Assembly (NCBI GenBank): GCA_905235595.1 | Contig: CAJOMG010000028.1 | Location: 1-55,224 of the forward strand | Length of the DNA stretch: 55,224 nt | Source: an uncultured Desulfovibrio sp. | GTDB taxonomy: Bacteria; Desulfobacterota; Desulfovibrionia; Desulfovibrionales; Desulfovibrionaceae | Reading direction: 5' to 3' | The notes under the pieces: model-generated | Databases searched by the model: none | Told to the model about the DNA's origin: nothing | What the model saw: the letters and a program-made list of their open reading frames with translations, nothing else | In this document: one piece after another, positions 8,164 through 16,552 of the stretch | How the letters are laid out: each line of letters starts with the position of its first letter | How positions within the stretch are numbered: position 1 is the stretch's first letter | Program-made: the position numbers and the translations under genes

Positions 8164-8961
8164 TTATCCAGCCCGGCGGCCTACCTTGGTTGTGGCTTCG
8201 CGATCCAAAGAATCCGAGGTCTGCATGACTTTCTGGTACGCCTCAAACTGACGCTGCACCTCAATCATATTGACCATTTCGGAAACAACCTCAACATTGG
8301 CCGCCTCGGTAAATCCCTGTTCAACACGTGCACCATTGAAATAGGCATTATCTTCTTCTATGGTCACATTTTCCCTTGGCTTAAAGAGGTTGCCGCCCAA
8401 CTTTTCCAAATTTTGTGGATTGTCCACGCTGACCAGCTCCAGCTGCCCCACCACGGCATCGTCGGCCTGCACCTGACCGTCACCGCTGATGTGGATATAA
8501 CGCGTGCCGGGCGGAATACGAATATCGCCACCGCCCTGCCCCATTACAGTATACCCCTGGGTGGTCATGAGCGTACCTTCGCTGTTAAGCACAAATGCCC
8601 CATTACGCGTAAGATACGGCCCCGTGGGCGTATTCACCCTGAAAAATGCGTTCTCTCCGGCAATGGCAACATCAAGATTATTACCGGTATACTGCATCGC
8701 TCCCTGGGAAAAATCTATCTTAGATACGGCAATACGGTGCCTTGCGGCATTACGGGGTTCTGGGAACAGAGGCTCGGAACGCAGATTAAGAATGGGTTCG
8801 CGTATTTCGTCATGCGCATAGATGGGAAAGGTATCCTTGAAGGCCAATGTTTCCCGCTTGTAACCGCGCGTGTTCACGTTCGCCAAATTATTGGCGATGA
8901 AATTCATGCGGTGTTCCGTGGTCAGTGCACCGAAAAGGCCGCTGTACATGCCCTGTTGCAT
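8164..8961 (-). CDS. flgF: Flagellar proximal rod protein FlgF
   Basis: A flagellar rod protein of 265 residues when started at 8961, where AAAGGAG lies seven bases upstream; the open frame reaches 9006. It has the N-terminal NLANVNTRGYKRETLAFKD signature, the central ENAFFRVNTPTGPYLTRNG and the C-terminal NVEVVSEMVNMIEVQRQFEA helix. It resembles FlgG but has the shorter FlgF middle. It opens the operon; the roughly 270 bases upstream separate it from a divergent gene and should hold the flagellar promoter. I did not find a convincing sigma-54 or sigma-28 box there. Confidence 0.93.
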   Translation of the reverse strand: MQQGMYSGLFGALTTEHRMNFIANNLANVNTRGYKRETLAFKDTFPIYAHDEIREPILNLRSEPLFPEPRNAARHRIAVSKIDFSQGAMQYTGNNLDVAIAGENAFFRVNTPTGPYLTRNGAFVLNSEGTLMTTQGYTVMGQGGGDIRIPPGTRYIHISGDGQVQADDAVVGQLELVSVDNPQNLEKLGGNLFKPRENVTIEEDNAYFNGARVEQGFTEAANVEVVSEMVNMIEVQRQFEAYQKVMQTSDSLDREATTKVGRRAG

Positions 8962-9228
8962 AAGATGCTCCTTTGTTGGCGGCCGCATAACTCTGTGCTG
9001 CCGCACTCTCTGCCGGATGGGTTTACTATCCGATGTCGTCAGACATGCAACATTTAGACCAACACAACCCTAGCATTCTTCTATGGCAAAACACTCTCCT
9101 CCATGCTACCGTATCTCTGTTTGCGGATTTCGTGCCATACCACCGCACTCAAGGCATGCCCTTTGCAGTGCGCACCCGCGGGAAAGCTGCATATCTCAAA
9201 GCTTCTTCAACAACCAAGCGAGGTACTC

Positions 9229-10011
9229 ATGGCATCTCTATTTGACATTCTTGGCAACAGCGCCCTGCGTGACGTTTTGGGACAACTGGGGGGGCAGGCG
9301 CAGACATCCTCCCGCAACTTTGGCAGTGCCTCCGGTGGCCTCGGGGGGCTGGGCGATGTTCTTGGCAATCTCGCCGGACAGGCCCGTGACTTTGGTGGTC
9401 GCGCTCCCGGCGGCATGGGTGGCCTGCTGGGTGCCGGAGCCATCGGGGCCATACTTGGCCAGATCTTGCCCAAGGGAGCCGTAAATACGGCCGGTCTTGC
9501 GGGCATTGGGGCAATTGCTTGGAATTTTTACAAAAAATGGGCCCAGCAGCAGACTGCCGGGCAAACAGAGCAAGCCAATTCTCAGGGCAGCGGCTGGGAT
9601 GATCTCTTTGGCGAAACTCGACAGGCTAGCAAAACCGTAGCCGACCCCACGGGCATGCTGCTCCTGCGCGCCATGATCTTCGCCGCCAAGGCAGACGGCC
9701 ACCTGGACGACATCGAACAGGGCCGCATTGAAATGATGCTACAGCAGATGTACCCCGGCCAGGATGTTTCAGCGCTGCTTGCGCACTTCACCAGAGAAAC
9801 CGTTGATCCGGCTGTGCTGGCCCGTGAAGTGCAAACTCGTGAACAGGGGGAAGACCTCTACCGCCTTTCCTGCCTTATTGTGGATGTGGATAATTATATG
9901 GAACGCACATACCTGAATGGCCTTGCCCAGGCTCTCGGCCTGGACGACGCAACCCGCAACGCCCTGGAACAGGAGGCCGAAGAGGCCAAACGGCAGCTAG
10001 CGTCATTATAA
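9229..10011 (+). CDS. DUF533 / TerB-like protein
   Basis: About 260 residues. The N-terminal half (to about residue 110) is rich in Gly, Ala and Gln, with repeated GGLGG- and GGMGG-like stretches and a short hydrophobic segment AGLAGIGAIAWNFY. The C-terminal half (about 140-260) is an all-helical DUF533 domain, related to the TerB fold: MLLLRAMIFAAKADGHLDD, then IEMMLQQMYP and the closing YLNGLAQALGLDDATRNALE. The acidic ADGHLDD segment is the conserved metal-binding-like site of TerB relatives. It resembles E. coli YebE, whose role is unknown. The ATG at 9229 has an AGGT site; the frame is open further upstream. Transcribed divergently from flgF and followed by a terminator. Confidence 0.85.
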   Translation: MASLFDILGNSALRDVLGQLGGQAQTSSRNFGSASGGLGGLGDVLGNLAGQARDFGGRAPGGMGGLLGAGAIGAILGQILPKGAVNTAGLAGIGAIAWNFYKKWAQQQTAGQTEQANSQGSGWDDLFGETRQASKTVADPTGMLLLRAMIFAAKADGHLDDIEQGRIEMMLQQMYPGQDVSALLAHFTRETVDPAVLAREVQTREQGEDLYRLSCLIVDVDNYMERTYLNGLAQALGLDDATRNALEQEAEEAKRQLASL

Positions 10012-10037
10012 TTACGCTAGTTTTACCCAGTGACAGC

Positions 10038-10073
10038 AAAGGGCGGAATGCATAGGTTCCGCCCTTCTTTCTT
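10038..10073 (+). terminator. Rho-independent terminator after the DUF533 gene
   Basis: The stem AAGGGCGGAA / TTCCGCCCTT with a short loop is followed by CTTTCTT. It lies between two convergent genes. Confidence 0.85.
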
Positions 10074-10090
10074 CAAAAAAACGTCCTTCT

Positions 10091-10435
10091 CTACCCCGCA
10101 GCCAGAGCTTTCAGATCTTCCGTCTGCTTTTCGGCTTCGGCAAGCAGTGGCTCCCAGTCCGAGCCATCTCTGGCACGCAATTTTTCTGTCAATGTAGCAA
10201 GCGGGGTGAGTATGGGCGTGAGCGCCAGATTGGCATGCACTCCCTTGAGAGCATGGGCAAGTTCAAAAGACTCGTCCAGGTTGTTGGATTCCAGGGCCGT
10301 GCGCAGGGCTGCAAGCTTGCCATCGCCCAAGGCCATCTGCACCAGCTTGAAGTACAGGGCCTCGTTGTTCATGCAGCGGGAAAGTCCTTCATCACAGTTC
10401 GCACCGAATGCGGCCAGCGTTTCCTTGGTAAGCAT
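10091..10435 (-). CDS. Hpt-domain phosphotransfer protein
   Basis: This 114-residue all-helical protein is a stand-alone histidine phosphotransfer domain. The motif AHALKGVHANLAL carries the phosphorylatable His at about residue 61, with the Lys and Gly that follow it in active Hpt proteins. The ATG at 10435 has AAGGGAG upstream and starts one base after the stop codon of the REC-GGDEF-EAL gene, so the two are translationally coupled. The coupling suggests this protein passes phosphate to or from that receiver domain. No histidine kinase is nearby, so the kinase must be elsewhere. Confidence 0.85.
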   Translation of the reverse strand: MLTKETLAAFGANCDEGLSRCMNNEALYFKLVQMALGDGKLAALRTALESNNLDESFELAHALKGVHANLALTPILTPLATLTEKLRARDGSDWEPLLAEAEKQTEDLKALAAG

Positions 10436-10436
10436 C

Positions 10437-12113
10437 CTATTCTCCCTTGTGCAGCAGCTTGACAAGTTCTTCGGGTGGCATGGGCTTCGCGAAATAAAAG
10501 CCCTGTATGACATCACAGTCGAGGTGCTTCAGCAAATCATACTGCGCCTTATCCTCCACGCCCTCTGCAATAATCGGCAGTTCAAGCAACTTGGCCATAC
10601 CAATGACCAGCTTCACCACCTGACGAGCCTTGTCACTGGTGGTAATGCTGCTAATGAGCCGCATGTCCATCTTGATGCCGTCCAGGGGCAGTTCGGCCAG
10701 CATGTTCAGCGAGGAATATCCACTGCCAAAATCATCCATCTCCACCCTGAAACCCTGTTGCCGCAACTCTGTTACGATCTCCACAAGATGCGCGGCATAG
10801 CCGGCATACGCACTTTCCGTGATTTCCAGAACACAATCCTGCGGGGTAATGCCGTTGTCGCGCACGATAGCCAGCAGACTGTCCTTGAAATCTGCATCAT
10901 GCATATCAATACGCGATACGTTTACAGAAATGGGCAGGCAACTCCCCCAACGGTCCTTCCATTCCCGCATATGCCCGGCGGCTTTGTTCCATACATAGCG
11001 ATCCAGCTTGGAAATAAGGCTATACGTTTCAAGCAGAGGCACAAAAGCCCCCGGGGCAAGCAAACCAAATTCGGGATGCTGCCAACGCACCAGCGCCTCT
11101 GCCCCCACCAGTTCCGGCTTTTCGCCCAGAATGCTGTACTTGGGTTGGTAGTGCACGACAAACTGCCCCTGCGACAATGCATCTTCAAAGTCCTCTATAA
11201 GCCGCTGTGAGAAAATCTCCTTACGGTGCATTTCTTCGTCATACACGGCCATGTTCTGAACAAGATTGCCGCATATGGCATTGCAGGCATGGCGGGCACG
11301 CACAAATCGTGCTTCCATGGGCACGTCATGATCTACATTGGGATAGACACCCATGCGGATATGCAGATTCTTGATGCCCTCGGTTCGCCGCATGCGTGTG
11401 ATGATGCGCTCAAGCACCTGCGCATGGTCATCCCTATGTCCAACATACAAAAAGAAATGATCCGCAGTTTCACGGCAGACCACCCCTATGCCGGAACCAA
11501 ACTCGGTCATCAGGTTGTCTGCAAGGCTGCGCAGCACCTCATCGCCGGTGGCGCGCCCGTAAAGATCGTTAATCAGATGGAAATTGCTGATATTGATGGC
11601 TATGGCGTCCATAGCGCGGCCGGCATCATACTGTTCGATGCGGTTGGCATACTCAAAGAAGAACTTGCCCGAATACAGCCCGGTCAGTTCGTCATTTTCC
11701 ATGCTTTTGATGATGGCAGCATTTTCAGCCAGCTGGATGATGCGCCGCACACGCGCCATAATTATTTCGGGCATATCATAAGGTTTGGGGATAAAATCCA
11801 CCGCACCCATGGCAAGGCTTCTCACTTCAGCAGATTTCTCTGATGTCAAAACAATGACGGGAATGTGCTTCAGGGTTTCATCCTCACCAAGCTTCTGCAA
11901 CACCTGATAGCCGTCCATAACAGGCATAAGCAGGTCCAGAAGAATGAGCGAAAGCGTCATGCCGTAATCACCGATCATGCGCATGGCTTCGGCCCCGTCT
12001 CCCGCATAGAGGATCTCGTAATCTCCGCCGATCATAGTGCCCAGAATTTCTCGATTGATGGGCTCGTCATCGACGATGAGCACGGTTCTCCTGAAAAACG
12101 CATTGTCGTCCAT
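10437..12113 (-). CDS. Response regulator with degenerate GGDEF and intact EAL domain (c-di-GMP phosphodiesterase)
   Basis: About 558 residues. A receiver domain (about 8-125) has the acidic pair VDDEPIN, phospho-acceptor Asp60 in LILLDLLMPVMDG and Lys in FIPKP. A GGDEF domain (about 150-290) keeps YGRATGDEVLRSLA, but the signature loop reads RETADHF instead of GGDEF, so it should not make c-di-GMP. The EAL domain (about 305-550) keeps EALVRWQHP, VNVSRID, LEITES, DDFGSGYSSL, IIAEGVE and QGFYFAKP, so it should hydrolyse c-di-GMP. The ATG at 12113 has AAAGGAGG in front. It is followed by the coupled Hpt gene, implying phosphorelay control of c-di-GMP breakdown, perhaps of motility. Confidence 0.92.
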   Translation of the reverse strand: MDDNAFFRRTVLIVDDEPINREILGTMIGGDYEILYAGDGAEAMRMIGDYGMTLSLILLDLLMPVMDGYQVLQKLGEDETLKHIPVIVLTSEKSAEVRSLAMGAVDFIPKPYDMPEIIMARVRRIIQLAENAAIIKSMENDELTGLYSGKFFFEYANRIEQYDAGRAMDAIAINISNFHLINDLYGRATGDEVLRSLADNLMTEFGSGIGVVCRETADHFFLYVGHRDDHAQVLERIITRMRRTEGIKNLHIRMGVYPNVDHDVPMEARFVRARHACNAICGNLVQNMAVYDEEMHRKEIFSQRLIEDFEDALSQGQFVVHYQPKYSILGEKPELVGAEALVRWQHPEFGLLAPGAFVPLLETYSLISKLDRYVWNKAAGHMREWKDRWGSCLPISVNVSRIDMHDADFKDSLLAIVRDNGITPQDCVLEITESAYAGYAAHLVEIVTELRQQGFRVEMDDFGSGYSSLNMLAELPLDGIKMDMRLISSITTSDKARQVVKLVIGMAKLLELPIIAEGVEDKAQYDLLKHLDCDVIQGFYFAKPMPPEELVKLLHKGE

Positions 12114-12298
12114 GTTGGCGCCTCCTTTCTGCGGGATCGCGACCCGCACAGCAATAATAAGAAGCCAGTGCGCAAGAAAAATCAAGTAAAAAGATGCCCT
12201 ACCACAACAGAGAAGAAAGGATGCCTTGCCTTGTGTACATCCCGACTTATCTTTTCTTCGGTATCAAACACCATGACTGCATACGGAGGTGAACTATC

Positions 12299-12538
12299 AT
12301 GCCCATGTTTGACTTTGTCTGCACGGCCTGTGGCCACAAATTTGAGGAGCTTGTCAACAAAGATGCCGTCATGACGTGCCCGCAGTGTGGCGCAACAGCG
12401 CAACGCCAGATGAGCGCTCCAAGCCCTCTCAAAAAAGGGGCCTTCCCCTACAAGCCCGGCCCTGTGCGTCCCATGGGTTCCGGGATACCGCCCAGTTGCG
12501 CCTCCGGTGGCTGCGCGAGCTGCGGCGGCTCACACTGA
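12299..12538 (+). CDS. FmdB-family zinc-ribbon protein
   Basis: This 79-residue protein begins MPMFDFVCTACGHKFEEL, followed by CPQCGATAQRQ. This is the CxxC...CxxC zinc ribbon of the FmdB/regulatory-protein family. The tail is low-complexity Gly/Ser/Cys ending in CASGGCASCGG, common in these proteins. Function in the family is unproven. It is transcribed divergently from the c-di-GMP regulator and precedes yicC. Confidence 0.9.
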   Translation: MPMFDFVCTACGHKFEELVNKDAVMTCPQCGATAQRQMSAPSPLKKGAFPYKPGPVRPMGSGIPPSCASGGCASCGGSH

Positions 12539-12646
12539 TACTTGTCTACGCATACTGCTTCAGCTGCGCGTCTGCATGCTGCCCATCTTGCAATCGCCGG
12601 AACCTTGCACTACACTTATGCCTACTATTGTAGCAGGAAGAAATCT

Positions 12647-13528
12647 ATGCTCCGCAGTATGACAGGCTTTGGGCGCTGTATGGTTGATAACAGCAACAGC
12701 ACCCAGCAATGGGAAATAAAAAGTGTCAACGGCCGTCATCTTGACCTCAAATGGCGCCTGCCCGTCTTTGTGCGCAGTCTGGAACCTCGCCTGGAAAAGG
12801 TCGTCCGCCGGTACGCCTCCCGTGGTCGGATAGATATCACACTGACGCTGCAATTCGCCCCAGGATCAGCTCCCGATGTGCATTTTGACCATGCGCAGGC
12901 GGCTGCCATGCTGGACAGTTTGCAACGCTTTGCTGATGAGCACGACATTCCTTTCACGCCTGATTGTTCAGCTTTGCTCCACATTTCCTCGCTATGGACC
13001 GACAGCAATGATATGTTGCCTGAAGATATGGTCAGAGAGCTGGAAGAAGGATTAACCCTGGCGCTGGAAGACTGGAATGAAGCCCGTGCCACAGAAGGCC
13101 GCGCTCTGGCCACGGATATGTATTCCCGTATCCTGCGCATGGAGGAATGGACGGAGCTGATTGCCGAACGCGCTCCCGCCCTCAAGGAAGAACGTGCGGA
13201 AACCTTGCGCACACGCCTTGGCGAAATGCTTGCCCAGTCAGGGCAGGATCTGGACGAAAACCGTTTTCTGCAGGAAGTGGTCATTCTGGCTGACCGGTTG
13301 GACGTCACTGAGGAACTTACCCGCCTTAGCACACATCTGACACATTTGCACGATCTGTTGCAGACTGGCAAGGATGCAGGCCGCCGTCTTGACTTCACGT
13401 TGCAGGAGTGTTTTCGTGAAATAAACACCTGTGGCAACAAGCTGCCCGACGTACAGCTTTCACGCATGGTGGTAGATTTCAAAAACGAACTGGAAAAATG
13501 CCGCGAACAGGTGCAGAATCTGGAATGA
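12647..13528 (+). CDS. yicC: YicC-family endoribonuclease
   Basis: About 293 residues starting MLRSMTGFGR, the hallmark start of the YicC/YloC family. The ATG at 12647 has AGGAAG in front; the frame is open upstream, without a better site. Other family stretches are IKSVNGRHLDLKWRLP and, at the end, GRRLDFTLQECFREINTCGNK. Recent work on family members describes RNase activity and an influence on small RNA decay. It is followed after three bases by remA, the normal arrangement yicC-remA-gmk, but gmk is missing here. Confidence 0.93.
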   Translation: MLRSMTGFGRCMVDNSNSTQQWEIKSVNGRHLDLKWRLPVFVRSLEPRLEKVVRRYASRGRIDITLTLQFAPGSAPDVHFDHAQAAAMLDSLQRFADEHDIPFTPDCSALLHISSLWTDSNDMLPEDMVRELEEGLTLALEDWNEARATEGRALATDMYSRILRMEEWTELIAERAPALKEERAETLRTRLGEMLAQSGQDLDENRFLQEVVILADRLDVTEELTRLSTHLTHLHDLLQTGKDAGRRLDFTLQECFREINTCGNKLPDVQLSRMVVDFKNELEKCREQVQNLE

Positions 13529-13531
13529 GCC

Positions 13532-13786
13532 ATGCCCCGTGATCGCCTAGTCAATATTGGTTTCGGCAACTATGTGTATTCTTGTCGGATAGTTGGTATA
13601 GTCAACCCCGCATCCTCACCCATGAAACGACTGCGCGAGGACGCCCGGGCCGAGGGAAGACTCATCGACGCGACCCAGGGGCGCAAAACACGCTCCATCC
13701 TGGTTACAGATTCCAATCACGTCATTCTTTCTGCCATCCAGCCTGAAACCATTATGCAGCGTTTTGCCCAGGAAGAGGAAAACTGA
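13532..13786 (+). CDS. remA: RemA/DUF370-family regulator
   Basis: An 84-residue protein of the DUF370/RemA family: [19 protein letters not shown], then [11 protein letters not shown], then [20 protein letters not shown]. In Bacillus, RemA is a DNA-binding activator of matrix genes forming ring-shaped oligomers; in Desulfovibrio its role is not known. The stop codon overlaps an ATG (TGATG) that would begin the next coupled gene, but that reading frame ends after seven codons; see the note on gmk. Confidence 0.92.
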   Translation: MPRDRLVNIGFGNYVYSCRIVGIVNPASSPMKRLREDARAEGRLIDATQGRKTRSILVTDSNHVILSAIQPETIMQRFAQEEEN

Positions 13787-13808
13787 TGCCCCGTCAAGAC
13801 GAAAATTA
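13785..13808 (+). pseudogene. Seven-codon start remnant of the gene that followed remA, probably gmk
   Basis: An ATG overlaps the remA stop codon in the tight TGATG arrangement of coupled genes. It reads MPRQDEN and meets a stop codon. In this family yicC-remA is normally followed by guanylate kinase (gmk). At about 13800 the base composition falls sharply to AT-rich, so I read this as the first codons of the original next gene, cut off by inserted DNA. The identity is inferred from context only. Confidence 0.4.
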
Positions 13809-13853
13809 GTCTTAACTATTTTATTTGATTAATCTTTTTCCCATCAATAGTCC

Positions 13854-14540
13854 ATGAAAAAATACCCTCCATCAGAAAGCCCATGCATTGAGGAAAAGGT
13901 CAATTCCAACCATTCAGATTTTCTCCTCTCTGTAATCCACTGGTTGCATGGGGAACCACAGTTACAGTCACAGCTCAAAAATAAGTATACCGAGTTTATC
14001 AAGGATACCGACCCGGTGGGCGTAGCATCCTATACCACAGAGACGGAACTGGCCTTCGATAGGAACTACGGCGAGTGGCTTCTCAGCAATACCATGCTTG
14101 AGTACGATGGCGCGAATGAAATGCCAACGAGGCTATTCCTTAAAAACCATCCGACTACAGACTATAGCCAAAAGAACTACCTGAACTACCTCGAAAATAC
14201 CCACCTCAGTCTGTACCAGGTACTCAAAGCCACCACATCAAAGATTGTCGTTACTGATAAATTTGGAAATTTTGACGAGAATCTTTCTGTATATTACCCG
14301 GAAGGTCTGCCGAAGCTGAAGAAAGGCGAGCTTGTGGGCTTGCGTTTGCTGAAGGATAACAGCGTTGGTGTCGGCATTTACCGCTACATACCGGAATTTC
14401 AGAACAAGGTATACGCTGCCATTATGAATGATCTGTTGCATCGTATGAGAGAAAGCAAGGGACAAAAACTGACCAAAGAATTATTTCCCCTCATTATCGA
14501 AAAGCTCATTATAATCTCATGGATTACTTTGACTTCGTAA
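13854..14540 (+). CDS. Unknown protein, 3' end probably truncated by an ISL3 remnant
   Basis: I do not recognise this 228-residue protein. It is polar, with mixed helix and strand, no signal peptide and no membrane segment. A segment VVTDKFGNFDENLSVYY is followed by LKKGELVGLRLLKDNSVGV, which looks like a small beta-rich domain. The last residues (from about IEKLIIISW) run into the ISL3 transposase fragment on the opposite strand, so the natural C-terminus is probably lost. It starts without a clear ribosome binding site in AT-rich DNA between remA and mtaB. It looks acquired. Confidence 0.5.
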   Translation: MKKYPPSESPCIEEKVNSNHSDFLLSVIHWLHGEPQLQSQLKNKYTEFIKDTDPVGVASYTTETELAFDRNYGEWLLSNTMLEYDGANEMPTRLFLKNHPTTDYSQKNYLNYLENTHLSLYQVLKATTSKIVVTDKFGNFDENLSVYYPEGLPKLKKGELVGLRLLKDNSVGVGIYRYIPEFQNKVYAAIMNDLLHRMRESKGQKLTKELFPLIIEKLIIISWITLTS

Positions 14541-14716
14541 CTTGAGAAAGGTCTCTGTAGCCATATGCCATCCGCTTGAGTACTTTTATCTTGTTGTTTG
14601 TGCCTTCGAGCCTGCCTGTGCTGCTGTTTGTGGGTACTGTGAGCACTAGTTTTTGTGTTTCCTGGCCGCTGCTCCCGGCCAGGGCCGCGGTTATGATTGC
14701 ATCCTGCAGCTAGGTA
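14524..14716 (-). pseudogene. ISL3-family transposase C-terminal fragment
   Basis: Read on the minus strand in the right frame, this gives STGRLEGTNNKIKVLKRMAY followed by GYRD. That is the highly conserved C-terminal signature of ISL3-family DDE transposases, with the catalytic Glu in the LEGTNNK stretch. Upstream the frame reads ALAGSSGQETQKLVLTV and meets a stop near 14717. The rest of the gene and both terminal repeats are absent. This is a relic and marks the patch as a place of insertion and decay. Confidence 0.75.
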
Positions 14717-14946
14717 TTGCAGGGCTGCACCAGATCCACATACTGCGGCTGTGCAGTGCAAAACCAGGGAAGGGAGATAGCTGCAAGCGCGAGACAGTGC
14801 AAGCGGCCTGAGAGTGCATTGCGTATCTACGTTCACACGCCCTGCCGGGCGCACCTTACGAAATTGACCTCTGCCTACGCAGAGCCCCCTCATGTCTGCA
14901 CTGCAAGCATAACAAGAAGACAGCAAGCAACAAGAATTCACGGGCT
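14717..14946. other. Region with no recognisable gene
   Basis: Between the transposase relic and the end of mtaB I see no convincing coding frame on either strand. Longer frames in this area only continue through the relic. The base composition has returned to that of the core genome, so this may be remains of core sequence originally downstream of mtaB or remA. Confidence 0.4.
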
Positions 14947-16350
14947 TCACGTGACTTCCTGTTCCCCTAACGGTTCCACCGTAAGCCCCTGTGCATGCCA
15001 GGACATCGGCCGTACTGCCATCAGGCCCTGGCGGAGCGGCGTGCCCATTGCCGCTCCCTGTGGAATATACATGCTGCAAGGAGCATAGTATTCATTGACG
15101 CCCCTGAGCACACGGATATCTTCCGATGATGACAGGTCGTGTGCCTCTACGGTAGATTTCACCATATGAGACGACGTTTCACATGCTATCAACATGCGCG
15201 GCAGCGAGCACTGGGCCTTCAGAAAATGCCGTTTTTTTTCCTCCACCAGCTTGCGCACACGCGCAGCCCGCTGCAGCTTGACAGCATGAGGAATCTGACC
15301 GCCAAAGGTTGCGGCAGCCGTTCCAGGACGGGCCGAATAAGGAAATACGTGCGCATAACTCAGGGGCAGACGTTCTACAAGTTCCAGCAGCATATGCAGA
15401 TCATCTTCCGTTTCGCCGGGAAAACCGACAATGATATCGACCCCCAGCCCCATGACAGGCCAATGATCGGCAAGTTCTGTGAGCGCCGTCTCCAGCTGCA
15501 TCGGGGTATAGTGGCCGCGTCCCATGCGCTTGAGTATGGTCTGACTGGCATGCTGCAGGGAAATATGCAGATGAGGGCACAACATGCTGCAGGACAGCAA
15601 GGCATCCAGACCGCGCCTGTGCAGTTGCCCCGGCTCCAGCGAACTGATACGCAACCGGGCTTTGCCTGCAAAATCTGAAGCAAGGGCTTTGTCCAGCGAG
15701 CGCAACAAGGACCAGAAATCCCCCGTGTCGGAATCGCGGCCGTACTGCGCCAGATTGATGCCCGACACCATGAGTTCTGCATGGCCCGACGCCAGCAAGT
15801 GCCGTGCTTCGTCAATGATGTCACGCACAGGGCGACTGCATGGTTTACCACGTGTTTGCGGCACAATGCAGTAGGTACAGCGGTGGGCACAGCCATCCTG
15901 TACCTTGAGCACGGGTCGTGCCCGCGTAAAGCCAGCGATACGGAAGGGAGGGAACGCCGTCACCGACGTATTTCCCTCCATAGGTACATCTTCCATATCC
16001 ACCCAGGGGCCGGCAAGCAGGCGATATTTTTCCTCCTGCGGCACAATCAGATCTGGTTTTGCCCAAATAGCGTTGGCTCGTGGTGTGTACTCCGCAAAAA
16101 GGCGTGCCGAACACCCCGTGAGGATGATACGCCCTTCAGGGGTTTCGCGTCGCAAGCGATACACAGCATTACGTGCATCGCGCTCTCCCTTGGCTGTAAT
16201 GGCACAGCTGTTGATGCAAAGCACATCTGCAAGGCCCGGAACAGAACACTCCTCCCCCCCCAGAGCTGACCATGCCTCGCGCAGAGCCTGCGTTTCGTAC
16301 TGATTGACCTTGCAGCCAAAGGTAACAAAAAAAAATTTCCAGTGATGCAT
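14947..16350 (-). CDS. mtaB: tRNA t6A37 methylthiotransferase MtaB
   Basis: A radical-SAM methylthiotransferase that adds a methylthio group to t6A37 of tRNA. The N-terminal UPF0004 domain starts FFVTFGCKVNQYETQAL and holds the auxiliary cluster cysteines (FGCKVNQ, CINSCAI, LTGCSA). The radical-SAM domain follows with CAHRCTYC, the GINLAQYG strand and DIIVGFPGETEDD. The TRAM-like end is less clear. GCKVNQYE (not GCQMN) points to MtaB rather than MiaB. The start at 16350 fits the family and gives 467 residues, though no good ribosome binding site precedes it; the frame is open to 16497. Confidence 0.9.
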   Translation of the reverse strand: MHHWKFFFVTFGCKVNQYETQALREAWSALGGEECSVPGLADVLCINSCAITAKGERDARNAVYRLRRETPEGRIILTGCSARLFAEYTPRANAIWAKPDLIVPQEEKYRLLAGPWVDMEDVPMEGNTSVTAFPPFRIAGFTRARPVLKVQDGCAHRCTYCIVPQTRGKPCSRPVRDIIDEARHLLASGHAELMVSGINLAQYGRDSDTGDFWSLLRSLDKALASDFAGKARLRISSLEPGQLHRRGLDALLSCSMLCPHLHISLQHASQTILKRMGRGHYTPMQLETALTELADHWPVMGLGVDIIVGFPGETEDDLHMLLELVERLPLSYAHVFPYSARPGTAAATFGGQIPHAVKLQRAARVRKLVEEKKRHFLKAQCSLPRMLIACETSSHMVKSTVEAHDLSSSEDIRVLRGVNEYYAPCSMYIPQGAAMGTPLRQGLMAVRPMSWHAQGLTVEPLGEQEVT

Positions 16351-16552
16351 GGCGCAGGTGTAAGCAAAACACCATATGATAGCAAGGTGCCCATGCCAAA
16401 GAAATGTGCAGCCAAGCAGATTGTTTTCCTCTGACTTCTGGCATATACTATTTCTTTGGGGAGGGATGTTAATGTCTGCCATATCATCCTTACGCAAGTC
16501 TATGCCGCATTCCTGTCTATACCGGGAACGAAAGAAATAAGGAGAATATCAT

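Noticed and set aside
12736-13569. A 277-codon minus-strand frame
   Set aside because: It is the antisense shadow of yicC, which has clear family motifs; its product is a Ser/Arg-rich string.
14820-14940. Possible radical-SAM start (IYVHTPCR-like) on the plus strand
   Set aside because: The resemblance to HemW is limited to a few residues and the Cys spacing is wrong.
14399-15079. A 226-codon minus-strand frame between the unknown gene and mtaB
   Set aside because: It overlaps the ISL3 relic in a different frame and the end of mtaB, and its composition is not protein-like.
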